Assembly (NCBI GenBank): GCA_903944295.1
Contig: CAJARA010000069.1
Coordinates: forward strand, 1-5,127
DNA length: 5,127 nt
Direction: 5' to 3'
DNA from: an uncultured Chloroflexota bacterium
GTDB lineage: Bacteria > Chloroflexota > Limnocylindria > Limnocylindrales > Limnocylindraceae
Shown here one piece after another: positions 1 through 4,989 of the stretch (position 1 is its first letter; each line of letters starts with the position of its first letter). The position numbers and the translations under genes are program-made. The notes under the pieces were generated by a model. The model had not been told where the DNA came from. It ran no database searches and was given only the letters and a program-made list of their open reading frames with translations.

Positions 1-174
1 AACAAGCGTTCGCAAGTTCCTCCGTCGGCGCGCTGCGCGGATCACTCCACTCAACGCTCTCCAGCGTCCCCATCCCCGCGCGGTCCATCTGCCTGAGAGG
101 TTCCGGACCGTTGCTCCGTCGGCGCCGCAGTTGCGATCAGTGTGACCCGATCACCCCACGAACTCTTCCGCGCG
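1..174 (-). promoter_or_regulatory. Tandem glycine riboswitch (second aptamer truncated by window edge)
   Basis: On the minus strand, aptamer 1 runs from 174 to 77. Its P1 helix is a perfect 7-bp pairing of CGCGCGG (174-168) with CCGCGCG (83-77). Inside lie the family core GCGCCGACGGAGCAA (125-111) and the 3' signature CTCTCAGGCA (99-90). After a 14-nt linker, aptamer 2 begins with GGAGAG (62-57), followed by a near-identical core GCGCCGACGGAGGAA (31-17). Its closing CTCTCAGG element must lie beyond position 1. This order of elements is that of tandem glycine riboswitches, recalled from the family; no covariance model was run. Glycine riboswitches usually switch on glycine cleavage or glycine transport genes. 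The controlled gene is outside the window, to the left. The aptamer 2 core reads GGAGGAA where aptamer 1 has the consensus-like GGAGCAA. Confidence 0.9.
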
Positions 175-188
175 ATTCACTTGAGGGT

Positions 189-205
189 TCTACGAGCATC
201 GTAGA
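189..205. repeat. Perfect 7-bp inverted repeat (candidate operator)
   Basis: TCTACGA (189-195), spacer GCA, TCGTAGA (199-205). The palindrome lies in the short divergent control region between the riboswitch and the dehydrogenase gene, and it covers the candidate -10 of the leftward transcript. The short spacer suits a dimeric DNA-binding protein better than an RNA hairpin. No regulator gene is visible nearby. Confidence 0.4.
198..203 (-). promoter_or_regulatory. Candidate -10 element for the riboswitch transcript
   Basis: TACGAT on the minus strand (203-198) fits TANNNT. It would place transcription start near 191, about 17 nt before the first riboswitch helix. No convincing -35 hexamer is present at the expected distance. 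The element lies within the inverted repeat at 189-205. This is an inference from spacing only. Confidence 0.25.
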
Positions 206-212
206 GCATGGC

Positions 213-232
213 GGTGCCGAATGGACGGCACC
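213..232. repeat. Perfect 7-bp inverted repeat upstream of the dehydrogenase gene
   Basis: GGTGCCG (213-219), spacer AATGGA, CGGCACC (226-232). If the dehydrogenase mRNA starts at 252, this repeat covers about -39 to -20, a place where a bound repressor would block RNA polymerase. It could also form an RNA hairpin in a longer transcript. It is not followed by a T-run on either strand, so it is unlikely to be an intrinsic terminator. Confidence 0.4.
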
Positions 233-239
233 ACTCGGC

Positions 240-245
240 TATCCT
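240..245 (+). promoter_or_regulatory. Candidate -10 element for a leaderless dehydrogenase mRNA
   Basis: TATCCT matches TANNNT and is followed by exactly six bases (GTATTC) and then ATG at 252. This is the standard layout of leaderless genes in Actinomycetota and some other phyla. No Shine-Dalgarno-like sequence precedes this ATG, which fits leaderless initiation. A -35 match is weak. The same spacing recurs at 5077-5072 in front of the small ORF at the right edge. Confidence 0.4.
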
Positions 246-251
246 GTATTC

Positions 252-1514
252 ATGGAGCCGATTGATGAACGCTCAACGCACATGCCTCGCCAACGACCAC
301 CGCTGCTCGGCCTTGCTGGGGCGCTGCTTATCGGCGGGGTATTAGCCACGAGTGCACTCGTCATCACTGGAGCTACCTATCTAACGCCATCGCTCGTCGC
401 GGAGAAGATCATCGACTGCATCGGCGCTAGCGCGACCGTTGCGCAGAGTGCCCCCATCGGCACCCCACCAACCGTGACCATAAGCAGCACGGTTAGCGAG
501 TTTCAATCTCCAACGGCGGTGATATCTGCACCAGGAAAGGAGCTTTTGGTTGCGGAGAGGCGCGGGGTGATCACCCATCTAGACGCCTCTATGACTACGC
601 GTCAGCAAGTTGTTGACCTCAGCACGCAAGTGGACGCGACCGTTGAGGGGGGACTCCTCGGGATGGCTCTTCACCCGCGGTATGGCCTGAACGGCGAATC
701 GCGACTCTTCCTTGTCTTCACTCGCGCGCTAGATCGTGCGCTCACAATCGCCTCTATCGACCTCTCGGATGAAATTCGCGCGGACCTCGAAAGTCTCAAA
801 ATTCTGCAAATCGTTCCGCGTGAAGATGGTTGGCATGCAGGTGGCGGAGTCGCCTTTCTCCCAGATGGACGGCTTCTCGTTGGCATCGGGGACGACTCGA
901 AGCCTAATGAGGCACAGAGCAAGTCAAGCATGCTTGGAAAGCTCGTCGCCTTTGACGTTGATGGTCCAACGAGTGGCCCAGTAATTTTCTCTTCTGGACT
1001 AAGAAATCCGTTTCGAATCACCGTAGATGCTGAGCATCAGGCGCTCTGGGTTGCAGACGTTGGACAGTTCTGCATCGAAGAGGTGAATCGCATTGCGCTC
1101 GCTGAAGCCGAGGGGGCAAACTTTGGCTGGCCAATCTTTGAGGGATCCCGCGAGTGGCCTCGTTATGTACCAAGCGACTATGGCTATGGTGACGGTGATG
1201 AGTCCAAGAAGCCAGCGGCAACTATTTCGCTAGTTGATCCGATCACAACATACGAACATGTAAAAGGTGGCCCATGCGCCGTCATTGGTGGTGCTGTCGT
1301 AGAGGAGTGGTATCTCTTCGCAGATTACTGCGACGGAAAGTTGCTCGGGATACCTATAGATGCGGATCCGGGTACTAAAGCTTCTGAGTTGCTGAATTTC
1401 AACGCCACCTCGGTACGCGTCGGAGTAATCGGGATTGTGCATGATGCCGCGGGCAACACTTGGGTACTAGATGGCTGGGGTGGAACACTCATACAGCTAC
1501 GCGTCACGCCGTAG
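252..1514 (+). CDS. Membrane-anchored PQQ-dependent sugar dehydrogenase-like protein (GSDH/HHIP-like beta-propeller)
   Basis: A 420-residue protein. The N-terminus has a basic stretch (MPRQRP, 11-16) and one hydrophobic segment (about 17-45), which suggests an uncleaved anchor or signal peptide with the propeller outside the membrane. No lipobox is visible. Family motifs occur in order: EGGLLGMALHP (132-142), HAGGGVAFLPDG (195-206) with His195 at the position of the catalytic base in soluble glucose dehydrogenase, GIGDD (211-215), SGLRNPFR (248-255) with Arg251 at the PQQ-contacting position, ADVGQ (268-272), NFGWPIFEG (290-298) and LFADYCDGKLLGI (355-367). The family oxidises sugars or related alcohols in the periplasm or outside the cell. 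The substrate cannot be read here, and some homologues have no demonstrated activity. ATG 252 is chosen because upstream TTG 111 lies inside the riboswitch antisense and TATCCT sits six bases before 252. ATG 282 (410 residues) is the alternative. The gene stands alone. Confidence 0.85.
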   Translation: MEPIDERSTHMPRQRPPLLGLAGALLIGGVLATSALVITGATYLTPSLVAEKIIDCIGASATVAQSAPIGTPPTVTISSTVSEFQSPTAVISAPGKELLVAERRGVITHLDASMTTRQQVVDLSTQVDATVEGGLLGMALHPRYGLNGESRLFLVFTRALDRALTIASIDLSDEIRADLESLKILQIVPREDGWHAGGGVAFLPDGRLLVGIGDDSKPNEAQSKSSMLGKLVAFDVDGPTSGPVIFSSGLRNPFRITVDAEHQALWVADVGQFCIEEVNRIALAEAEGANFGWPIFEGSREWPRYVPSDYGYGDGDESKKPAATISLVDPITTYEHVKGGPCAVIGGAVVEEWYLFADYCDGKLLGIPIDADPGTKASELLNFNATSVRVGVIGIVHDAAGNTWVLDGWGGTLIQLRVTP

Positions 1515-1515
1515 C
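1496..1515. repeat. Inverted repeat at the convergent gene ends
   Basis: GCTACG (1496-1501) and CGTAGC (1510-1515) enclose eight bases. The right arm contains the TAG stop of the dehydrogenase gene. The repeat lies at the junction with the cysteine operon, whose last stop is at 1535-1537, so it could slow transcription in either direction. Neither side carries a T-run, so an intrinsic terminator is not established. The 20 bp between the two genes hold no other signal. Confidence 0.25.
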
Positions 1516-1534
1516 CACCACGTCCGAACGAGCC

Positions 1535-2011
1535 TTATCCGATCGCTAGCGGCACCTCAGTCGCCTCGCGGTTCACGATCCACCAGGCGCGAATCCCTGG
1601 CTCACCGTCTGGGGCCGACTGGCTCTGCGCAAGAGAGACGATCAGGTAGAGCGCGTCGGGGTAGCCAGCCACGCCAGTGTCCGTGACCGACGGCTTCGCT
1701 GGCGAAGCAACGTGGGAGTGGACGATCCCCCAGATCACCTCGTCCGCGTCATCCGCGGCAATGCTGATGCGCAAGAGCTGTGCTGGATCAATCTCATAGA
1801 GCGTTGCTGAGGCGAGCACATTCGTAGTTGGTTCCCATCGCAGCGGGGCACCACCAGATGCAGCCGCCGCGCTTCCAATAATGATCCCACACGCCTCGCG
1901 CGGCGCCTCAGCTCGCGCATGTGCGCGGATCGCATCGGCGATATTTCGCGGCAGCGAGACGCTTGCAGGTCGACCGGCGAGGCTCAACTGCGCGCTACCA
2001 CCAGAAGACAT
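1535..2011 (-). CDS. mec: JAMM/MPN zinc metalloprotease, Mec+-type CysO-cysteine peptidase
   Basis: A 158-residue protein with a complete JAMM signature: Glu39 in EACGIIIG (39-46), then HSH (His98, His100), seven residues, Ser108, two residues, and Asp111. These are the zinc-binding and catalytic residues of the family. In Mycobacterium tuberculosis, Mec+ cleaves cysteine from the C-terminus of the carrier CysO after CysM has formed it. Here it is the last gene of an operon with both partners, so the same role is well supported. It may also trim the carrier's C-terminal tail. The start at 2011 lies 17 nt inside the end of cysM, preceded by GAGG. Longer in-frame starts to 2200 would run through conserved cysM sequence and add nothing family-like. 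Length is close to the mycobacterial protein. Mtb order is mec-cysO-cysM; here mec comes last. Confidence 0.9.
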   Translation of the reverse strand: MSSGGSAQLSLAGRPASVSLPRNIADAIRAHARAEAPREACGIIIGSAAAASGGAPLRWEPTTNVLASATLYEIDPAQLLRISIAADDADEVIWGIVHSHVASPAKPSVTDTGVAGYPDALYLIVSLAQSQSAPDGEPGIRAWWIVNREATEVPLAIG

Positions 2012-2948
2012 CGCCCTCGAGCGCGTCTTCCATCTCATCAAGGTTCCCGTCATCGAGTCCAGCAGAGAAGTACTTCCATCCAGCATCACAGGCAATAAAG
2101 ACAATGTTGCTGTTTGGCGCTGCGTCGCGCGCAACGCGCAGCGCAACGGCGAGCGTTGCGCCAGTTGATGGGCCGGCAAGGATGCCGCTGCTGCGCGCAA
2201 GTGCGCGCGACGCCATGATGGAATCGCGGCTGTTGACCAGCACGCGTCCGGCGAGCAGCTCGGTCTCCATCACCTCGGGCGTGAAGCCATCTTCAAGCGA
2301 TCGAAGCCCAGTGACCTTCTCGCCGGGCATCGGCTCGGCGGCCCAAATCTTGACGCTCGGCTTCTCGCGCGCGAAGTAGCGCGCAAGGCCCGTGGCGGTG
2401 CCGCCAGTACCGAGTCCAGCAACAACAACATCCACCTCGGGAAGATCGGTGAGAATTTCTGGCGCGGTGGTCACCTCGTGCACCTTCGGGTTCGCCTGGT
2501 TGCTGTACTGATCTGGCGAGACGTATTTGGGGTCCGCCTTTGCCATGGCGCGTGCGAGCAGAACGGCGCCGTTTGAACCTTGATCGGCTGGGGAGTCAAT
2601 GATCGTGGCGCCGAGCGCGCGCACGAAGGCGCGGCGCTCTTCAGTGACGTTTGCTGGCATCACCAGTGTGAGCGGGATGCTGCGTGCCGCGGCGTGCACG
2701 GCGAGCGCAGCGCCAGTGTTCCCGCTCGTTGGCTCAAGGAGCTCCTTCCCAGGTGTGAGCAGCCCCTTGAAGAGAAGGTCGTCGATCAGCGCCTTGGCGG
2801 TGCGGTCCTTAATGGAGCCGGTTGGCCCAAGGAGCTCCACTTTGGCGAAGAGGTGGATCCCCTTCGCGCGCGCCGCCTCAGGAAGGAGCGCGTCAACGCG
2901 AATGAGCGGCGTGCCGCCGATCACCTCCCCGATCTGTTCGTAGCGCAC
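1995..2948 (-). CDS. cysM: Cysteine synthase CysM, sulfur-carrier and O-phosphoserine dependent type
   Basis: A 317-residue fold-type II PLP enzyme. PTGSIKD (42-48) holds the PLP lysine Lys47. TSGNTG (74-79) is the substrate loop, GTGGT (180-184) binds the PLP phosphate, and Ser261 in STGA contacts the pyridine nitrogen. It resembles M. tuberculosis CysM more than the sulfide-using CysK: from the PLP lysine to the LR..(D/E).GF motif the two align with no net gap, so Arg216 matches Mtb Arg220, linked to O-phosphoserine recognition (recalled alignment). The C-terminal DAGWKYFSAG and ALEG motifs are also shared. It should add the carrier's thiocarboxylate sulfur to the aminoacrylate from O-phosphoserine, giving CysO-cysteine. 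The start is GTG at 2948, sharing its first G with the cysO stop (TAGTG). There is no clear Shine-Dalgarno sequence, so translation is probably coupled. The end overlaps mec by 17 nt. Confidence 0.93.
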   Translation of the reverse strand: MRYEQIGEVIGGTPLIRVDALLPEAARAKGIHLFAKVELLGPTGSIKDRTAKALIDDLLFKGLLTPGKELLEPTSGNTGAALAVHAAARSIPLTLVMPANVTEERRAFVRALGATIIDSPADQGSNGAVLLARAMAKADPKYVSPDQYSNQANPKVHEVTTAPEILTDLPEVDVVVAGLGTGGTATGLARYFAREKPSVKIWAAEPMPGEKVTGLRSLEDGFTPEVMETELLAGRVLVNSRDSIMASRALARSSGILAGPSTGATLAVALRVARDAAPNSNIVFIACDAGWKYFSAGLDDGNLDEMEDALEGDVFWW

Positions 2949-3247
2949 TAGCGCGCGCTGACCGGTGCGACGGAGCCGCCCGCCATCGCTGGAAGGATGA
3001 CCACTTCGATTCCGTCGTGCGTTGGCGTTTCGAGTCCTGCGAGATGGCGCACATCAGCACCATCAACGTAGACGTTTACCCAGCGACGCAGCGTGCCGTC
3101 CGCTTCAAAGATCTGCTCGCGCAGATCTGGGTGCGCCGCAGTCAGAGCGGTGAGCACCGCGCCGAGCGATGCGCCATCAACGCTGACGATCTTCGCGCCG
3201 CCCGTCTGTGTCCGAAGGACTGGTGGAATCCTGACGCTGATACTCAT
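2948..3247 (-). CDS. cysO: CysO-type ubiquitin-like sulfur carrier protein with C-terminal extension after Gly-Gly
   Basis: A 99-residue MoaD/ThiS-fold protein. The N-terminal strand (MSISVRIPPVLR), TGGAK (15-19), WVNVYVDGADVR (56-67) and ILPAMAGG (84-91) match mycobacterial CysO closely. It carries sulfur as a C-terminal thiocarboxylate on Gly91, made by an E1/rhodanese enzyme and used by CysM. In known CysO proteins Gly-Gly is the C-terminus; here eight residues (SVAPVSAR) follow before TAG. They must be removed before activation, plausibly by the linked JAMM protease, as described for QbsE/QbsD. The start at 3247 is supported by GGGGGGAG four bases upstream and an ATGA overlap with the preceding gene. 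The 11 in-frame codons upstream of it (to 3280) lie inside the previous gene. Alternative identities are MoaD or ThiS, made less likely by the cysM/mec context. Confidence 0.9.
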   Translation of the reverse strand: MSISVRIPPVLRTQTGGAKIVSVDGASLGAVLTALTAAHPDLREQIFEADGTLRRWVNVYVDGADVRHLAGLETPTHDGIEVVILPAMAGGSVAPVSAR

Positions 3248-4350
3248 GCTGCTCCCCCCTTCGCTGTGCCGTCGCCGCATGCAACGCAGTGCGGGTCTCG
3301 TTTCACTGTGAGTTCTGTGAAGGTTCCCTCAAGCGCATCCCAGAGGAGGAGCCGGCCGATCAGCGGCTCGCCAATTCCAAGCAGCATCTTGAGCGCCTCG
3401 GTTGCCTGCAGCACGCCGATCACGCCCGGAAGGACACCGAGTACGCCTGCAACGCCGCAGCTCGGCGCCATCTCCGCTGGTGGCGGTGTTGGATGAAGGC
3501 AGCGGTAGCAGGGGCCGCGTCCTGGAGCCAGCACGGTGAGCTGCCCCTCAAAACGGAAGACGCCTGCATGTACCACAGGGATGCCGAGCTTCACCGCCGC
3601 ATCGTTCAACGCGTACCGCGCCTCAAAGGTGTCGGTGCCGTCAATCACAAGGTCCACGCCATCCAACAGTGAAGCGACATTTTCGGTGGTGAGCATTCCG
3701 TTGATCGGCTCAACTTCAACATCTGGATTGAGTGCGCGAATCTGCGTCGCTGCAGACTCCACCTTCAACATCCCGACGCGATCGGTGGTGTGGATCACCT
3801 GACGCTGCAGGTTGGATGCCTCTACAGAATCGAAGTCGATGATGCGCAACGTGCCAACGCCAGCCGCCGCAAGGTAGAGCGCCGCCGGCGCGCCGAGCCC
3901 GCCAGCGCCAACCATCAGCACGCGTGAGTTCAACAACTTTGTCTGACCGTCAGCACCAACGCCTGGGAGAAGGAGGTGACGCGAATAGCGCGACTTCTGC
4001 TCTGGCGTCAGCGTGGTCGTCTCAACAACAGGGAGGCCGGCGGCGCTCCAGCCGTTGATGCCACCCGCCATTGACGTGAGATTGGTGTAGCCGAGTCCAG
4101 CAAGCGTCTCTGCCGCGGCAGCAGAGCGCACACCACCCGCGCAGTAGAGCAAGATTGGCGCAGACTTCTCTGGCGCAATGTTTGGGATGGTGAAGCTGAT
4201 CATCCCCTTCGGCGCATGCGTTGCCCCTTGAAGATACCCGGCGTCCCACTCGTTCTGCTCACGAACATCAATCAGCAGTGGCGGCGTTGGCGAGTTGAGC
4301 AGCTGCTGCGCCGCCTTCGCATCCACCTCGGTGAACAGCTTTGTTGTCAT
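3244..4350 (-). CDS. Rhodanese-ThiF/MoeB fusion: sulfur carrier adenylyltransferase/sulfurtransferase
   Basis: A 368-residue two-domain protein. Residues 1-108 are a rhodanese domain (LLIDVRE at 25-31; active-site loop CAGGVRS at 70-76 with Cys70). Residues 114-368 are an E1-like domain: RYSRHLLLPGVG (121-132), ATP loop GAGGLG (148-153), NLQRQ (180-184), Lys196, DGTD (237-240), and a zinc site from Cys281/Cys284 and Cys355/Cys358. Cys298 in SCGVAGVLG matches the conserved E1 cysteine of MOCS3/MoeB relatives. It should adenylate the carrier C-terminus and then transfer persulfide sulfur to give the thiocarboxylate, as MoeZ does for CysO in mycobacteria. MoeZ and MOCS3 carry the rhodanese at the C-terminus; here it comes first. 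The ATG at 4350 shares one base with the previous stop (TGATG) and has AAAGGGGAG upstream. It might also serve molybdopterin or thiamin carriers. Confidence 0.92.
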   Translation of the reverse strand: MTTKLFTEVDAKAAQQLLNSPTPPLLIDVREQNEWDAGYLQGATHAPKGMISFTIPNIAPEKSAPILLYCAGGVRSAAAAETLAGLGYTNLTSMAGGINGWSAAGLPVVETTTLTPEQKSRYSRHLLLPGVGADGQTKLLNSRVLMVGAGGLGAPAALYLAAAGVGTLRIIDFDSVEASNLQRQVIHTTDRVGMLKVESAATQIRALNPDVEVEPINGMLTTENVASLLDGVDLVIDGTDTFEARYALNDAAVKLGIPVVHAGVFRFEGQLTVLAPGRGPCYRCLHPTPPPAEMAPSCGVAGVLGVLPGVIGVLQATEALKMLLGIGEPLIGRLLLWDALEGTFTELTVKRDPHCVACGDGTAKGGAA

Positions 4351-4868
4351 CAGCGCCCACTCCCCTTTGTCATGCGAATCTTCTGCGGTGCGATCGTTGT
4401 TGCACCCTGCGGAAGACTGCGGTTCTGGAACCAGACCACTACTCCGTAGAGCTTGCAGGCGACACAGATTCCCGTGATCGCCAGGAACGACTGCAGCGTA
4501 GCAACAGTCACCACGAGTGCAAGCGCAACGAGATCCGCGGCGAACGCAGTATCGGCAAGTACGCCGAGGAGGAGCATCGTGCCCCCCATCACCTGCGCGA
4601 GGCGAAGTCCTGGTACCGGCTGAAGGTCTTTCGGTGCAGGTGCGCCAATCACGCCGCGTTCGCGAAGGATGCGAAACGGTAGGCCGAGCAGGCTGACGCG
4701 CAGCCCGGTGGCGGCGCTAAGGAGCATTGCGGCGGCGATCGCCACGACGAGAAGCGCCGATGCGCTTCCTGTTGGCTCGCTGGTGTGGAGCAGTGCCGCA
4801 ACGCCAAGGAGCAGCACGCTGATCGCGGCGCCGGTGCGGAACCCTCGTGAGTCGGTCATCTGGGACAT
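4350..4868 (-). CDS. DUF4395 family membrane protein with CxxC motif
   Basis: A 172-residue integral membrane protein with about four hydrophobic segments (roughly 13-28, 36-54, 88-108 and 110-131). The last is followed by ITGICVACKLYG (131-142), in which Cys135 and Cys138 form a CxxC at the membrane boundary. This layout matches DUF4395 proteins, which from memory often sit beside rhodanese and thioredoxin-like genes. Function is unknown. As first structural gene of a cysteine operon, coupled by TGATG to the rhodanese-E1 gene, a role in sulfur or thiol transfer at the membrane is plausible but unproven. The start at 4868 is chosen for GAGGTGA (4880-4874) five bases upstream. GTG 4877 overlaps that Shine-Dalgarno sequence, and ATG 4859 is too far from it. 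Confidence 0.8.
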   Translation of the reverse strand: MSQMTDSRGFRTGAAISVLLLGVAALLHTSEPTGSASALLVVAIAAAMLLSAATGLRVSLLGLPFRILRERGVIGAPAPKDLQPVPGLRLAQVMGGTMLLLGVLADTAFAADLVALALVVTVATLQSFLAITGICVACKLYGVVVWFQNRSLPQGATTIAPQKIRMTKGSGR

Positions 4869-4873
4869 CTGGT

Positions 4874-4880
4874 TCACCTC
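4874..4880 (-). promoter_or_regulatory. Ribosome binding site deciding the DUF4395 start
   Basis: GAGGTGA on the minus strand ends five bases before ATG 4868. Its position rules against GTG 4877, which lies inside it, and makes 4868 the best start. Confidence 0.65.
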
Positions 4881-4904
4881 ATCAATCGTTGAAGTTCGGA
4901 GTGG

Positions 4905-4944
4905 ATGGCCGTAGGGCCATGTGTTGGGACGCAGCCGGCGTCCC
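4905..4944. repeat. Pair of GC-rich inverted repeats upstream of the cysteine operon
   Basis: Two adjacent palindromes: ATGGCC-GTAG-GGCCAT (4905-4920) and GGGACGC-AGCCG-GCGTCCC (4926-4944). Both have perfect arms. They lie in the 5' leader of the DUF4395 gene and would form strong RNA hairpins on either strand. The second looks like the short palindromic intergenic repeats that recur in many bacterial genomes, but copy number cannot be judged from one window. Neither hairpin is followed by a T-run, so they are not classical terminators. Confidence 0.5.
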
Positions 4945-4956
4945 TACCACCCGGGA

Positions 4957-4989
4957 GACTTCTGCGAGGTGCTTAGCGCGCGAGAAGTC
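4957..4989. repeat. Inverted repeat overlapping the end of the small upstream ORF
   Basis: GACTTCT (4957-4963) pairs with AGAAGTC (4983-4989). Three further G-C/C-G pairs (4964-4966 with 4979-4981) follow after a single-base bulge at 4982. On the minus strand the first arm lies within the last codons of the small ORF 5065-4973 and the second lies beyond its stop codon. A translating ribosome would therefore affect its folding. Confidence 0.4.

Noticed and set aside
111..251. N-terminal extension of the dehydrogenase frame from TTG 111
   Set aside because: The first part lies antisense to conserved glycine riboswitch elements, the translated residues look like noise, and a better-supported ATG with an upstream TANNNT element lies at 252.
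671..1021. Antisense ORFs within the dehydrogenase gene
   Set aside because: They oppose a gene with clear motifs, lack recognisable domains, and are expected by chance in GC-rich DNA.
1496..1515. Bidirectional intrinsic terminator between the convergent genes
   Set aside because: The stem is short with an eight-base loop and there is no T-run on either strand, so it is listed only as an inverted repeat.
2012..2200. 63-residue N-terminal extension of the JAMM protein
   Set aside because: It lies wholly within conserved cysM coding sequence and has no family similarity; ATG 2011 has a GAGG just upstream and gives the usual family length.
2580..2951. Plus-strand ORFs opposite cysM (2580-2951 and 2599-2943)
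   Set aside because: Shadows of the CysM reading frame with no start signals or domain features.
3248..3280. Eleven-residue N-terminal extension of CysO (MRRRHSEGGSS)
   Set aside because: It is the out-of-frame end of the rhodanese-E1 gene and contains the Shine-Dalgarno sequence GGGGGGAG for ATG 3247.
3017..3496. Plus-strand ORF opposite cysO and the E1 gene
   Set aside because: Low-complexity translation, opposite two well-supported genes; no ribosome binding site.
4669..4914. Plus-strand ORF opposite the DUF4395 gene
   Set aside because: It mirrors codon bias of the opposite strand and has no motif; the minus-strand gene has membrane segments, a CxxC motif and a Shine-Dalgarno sequence.
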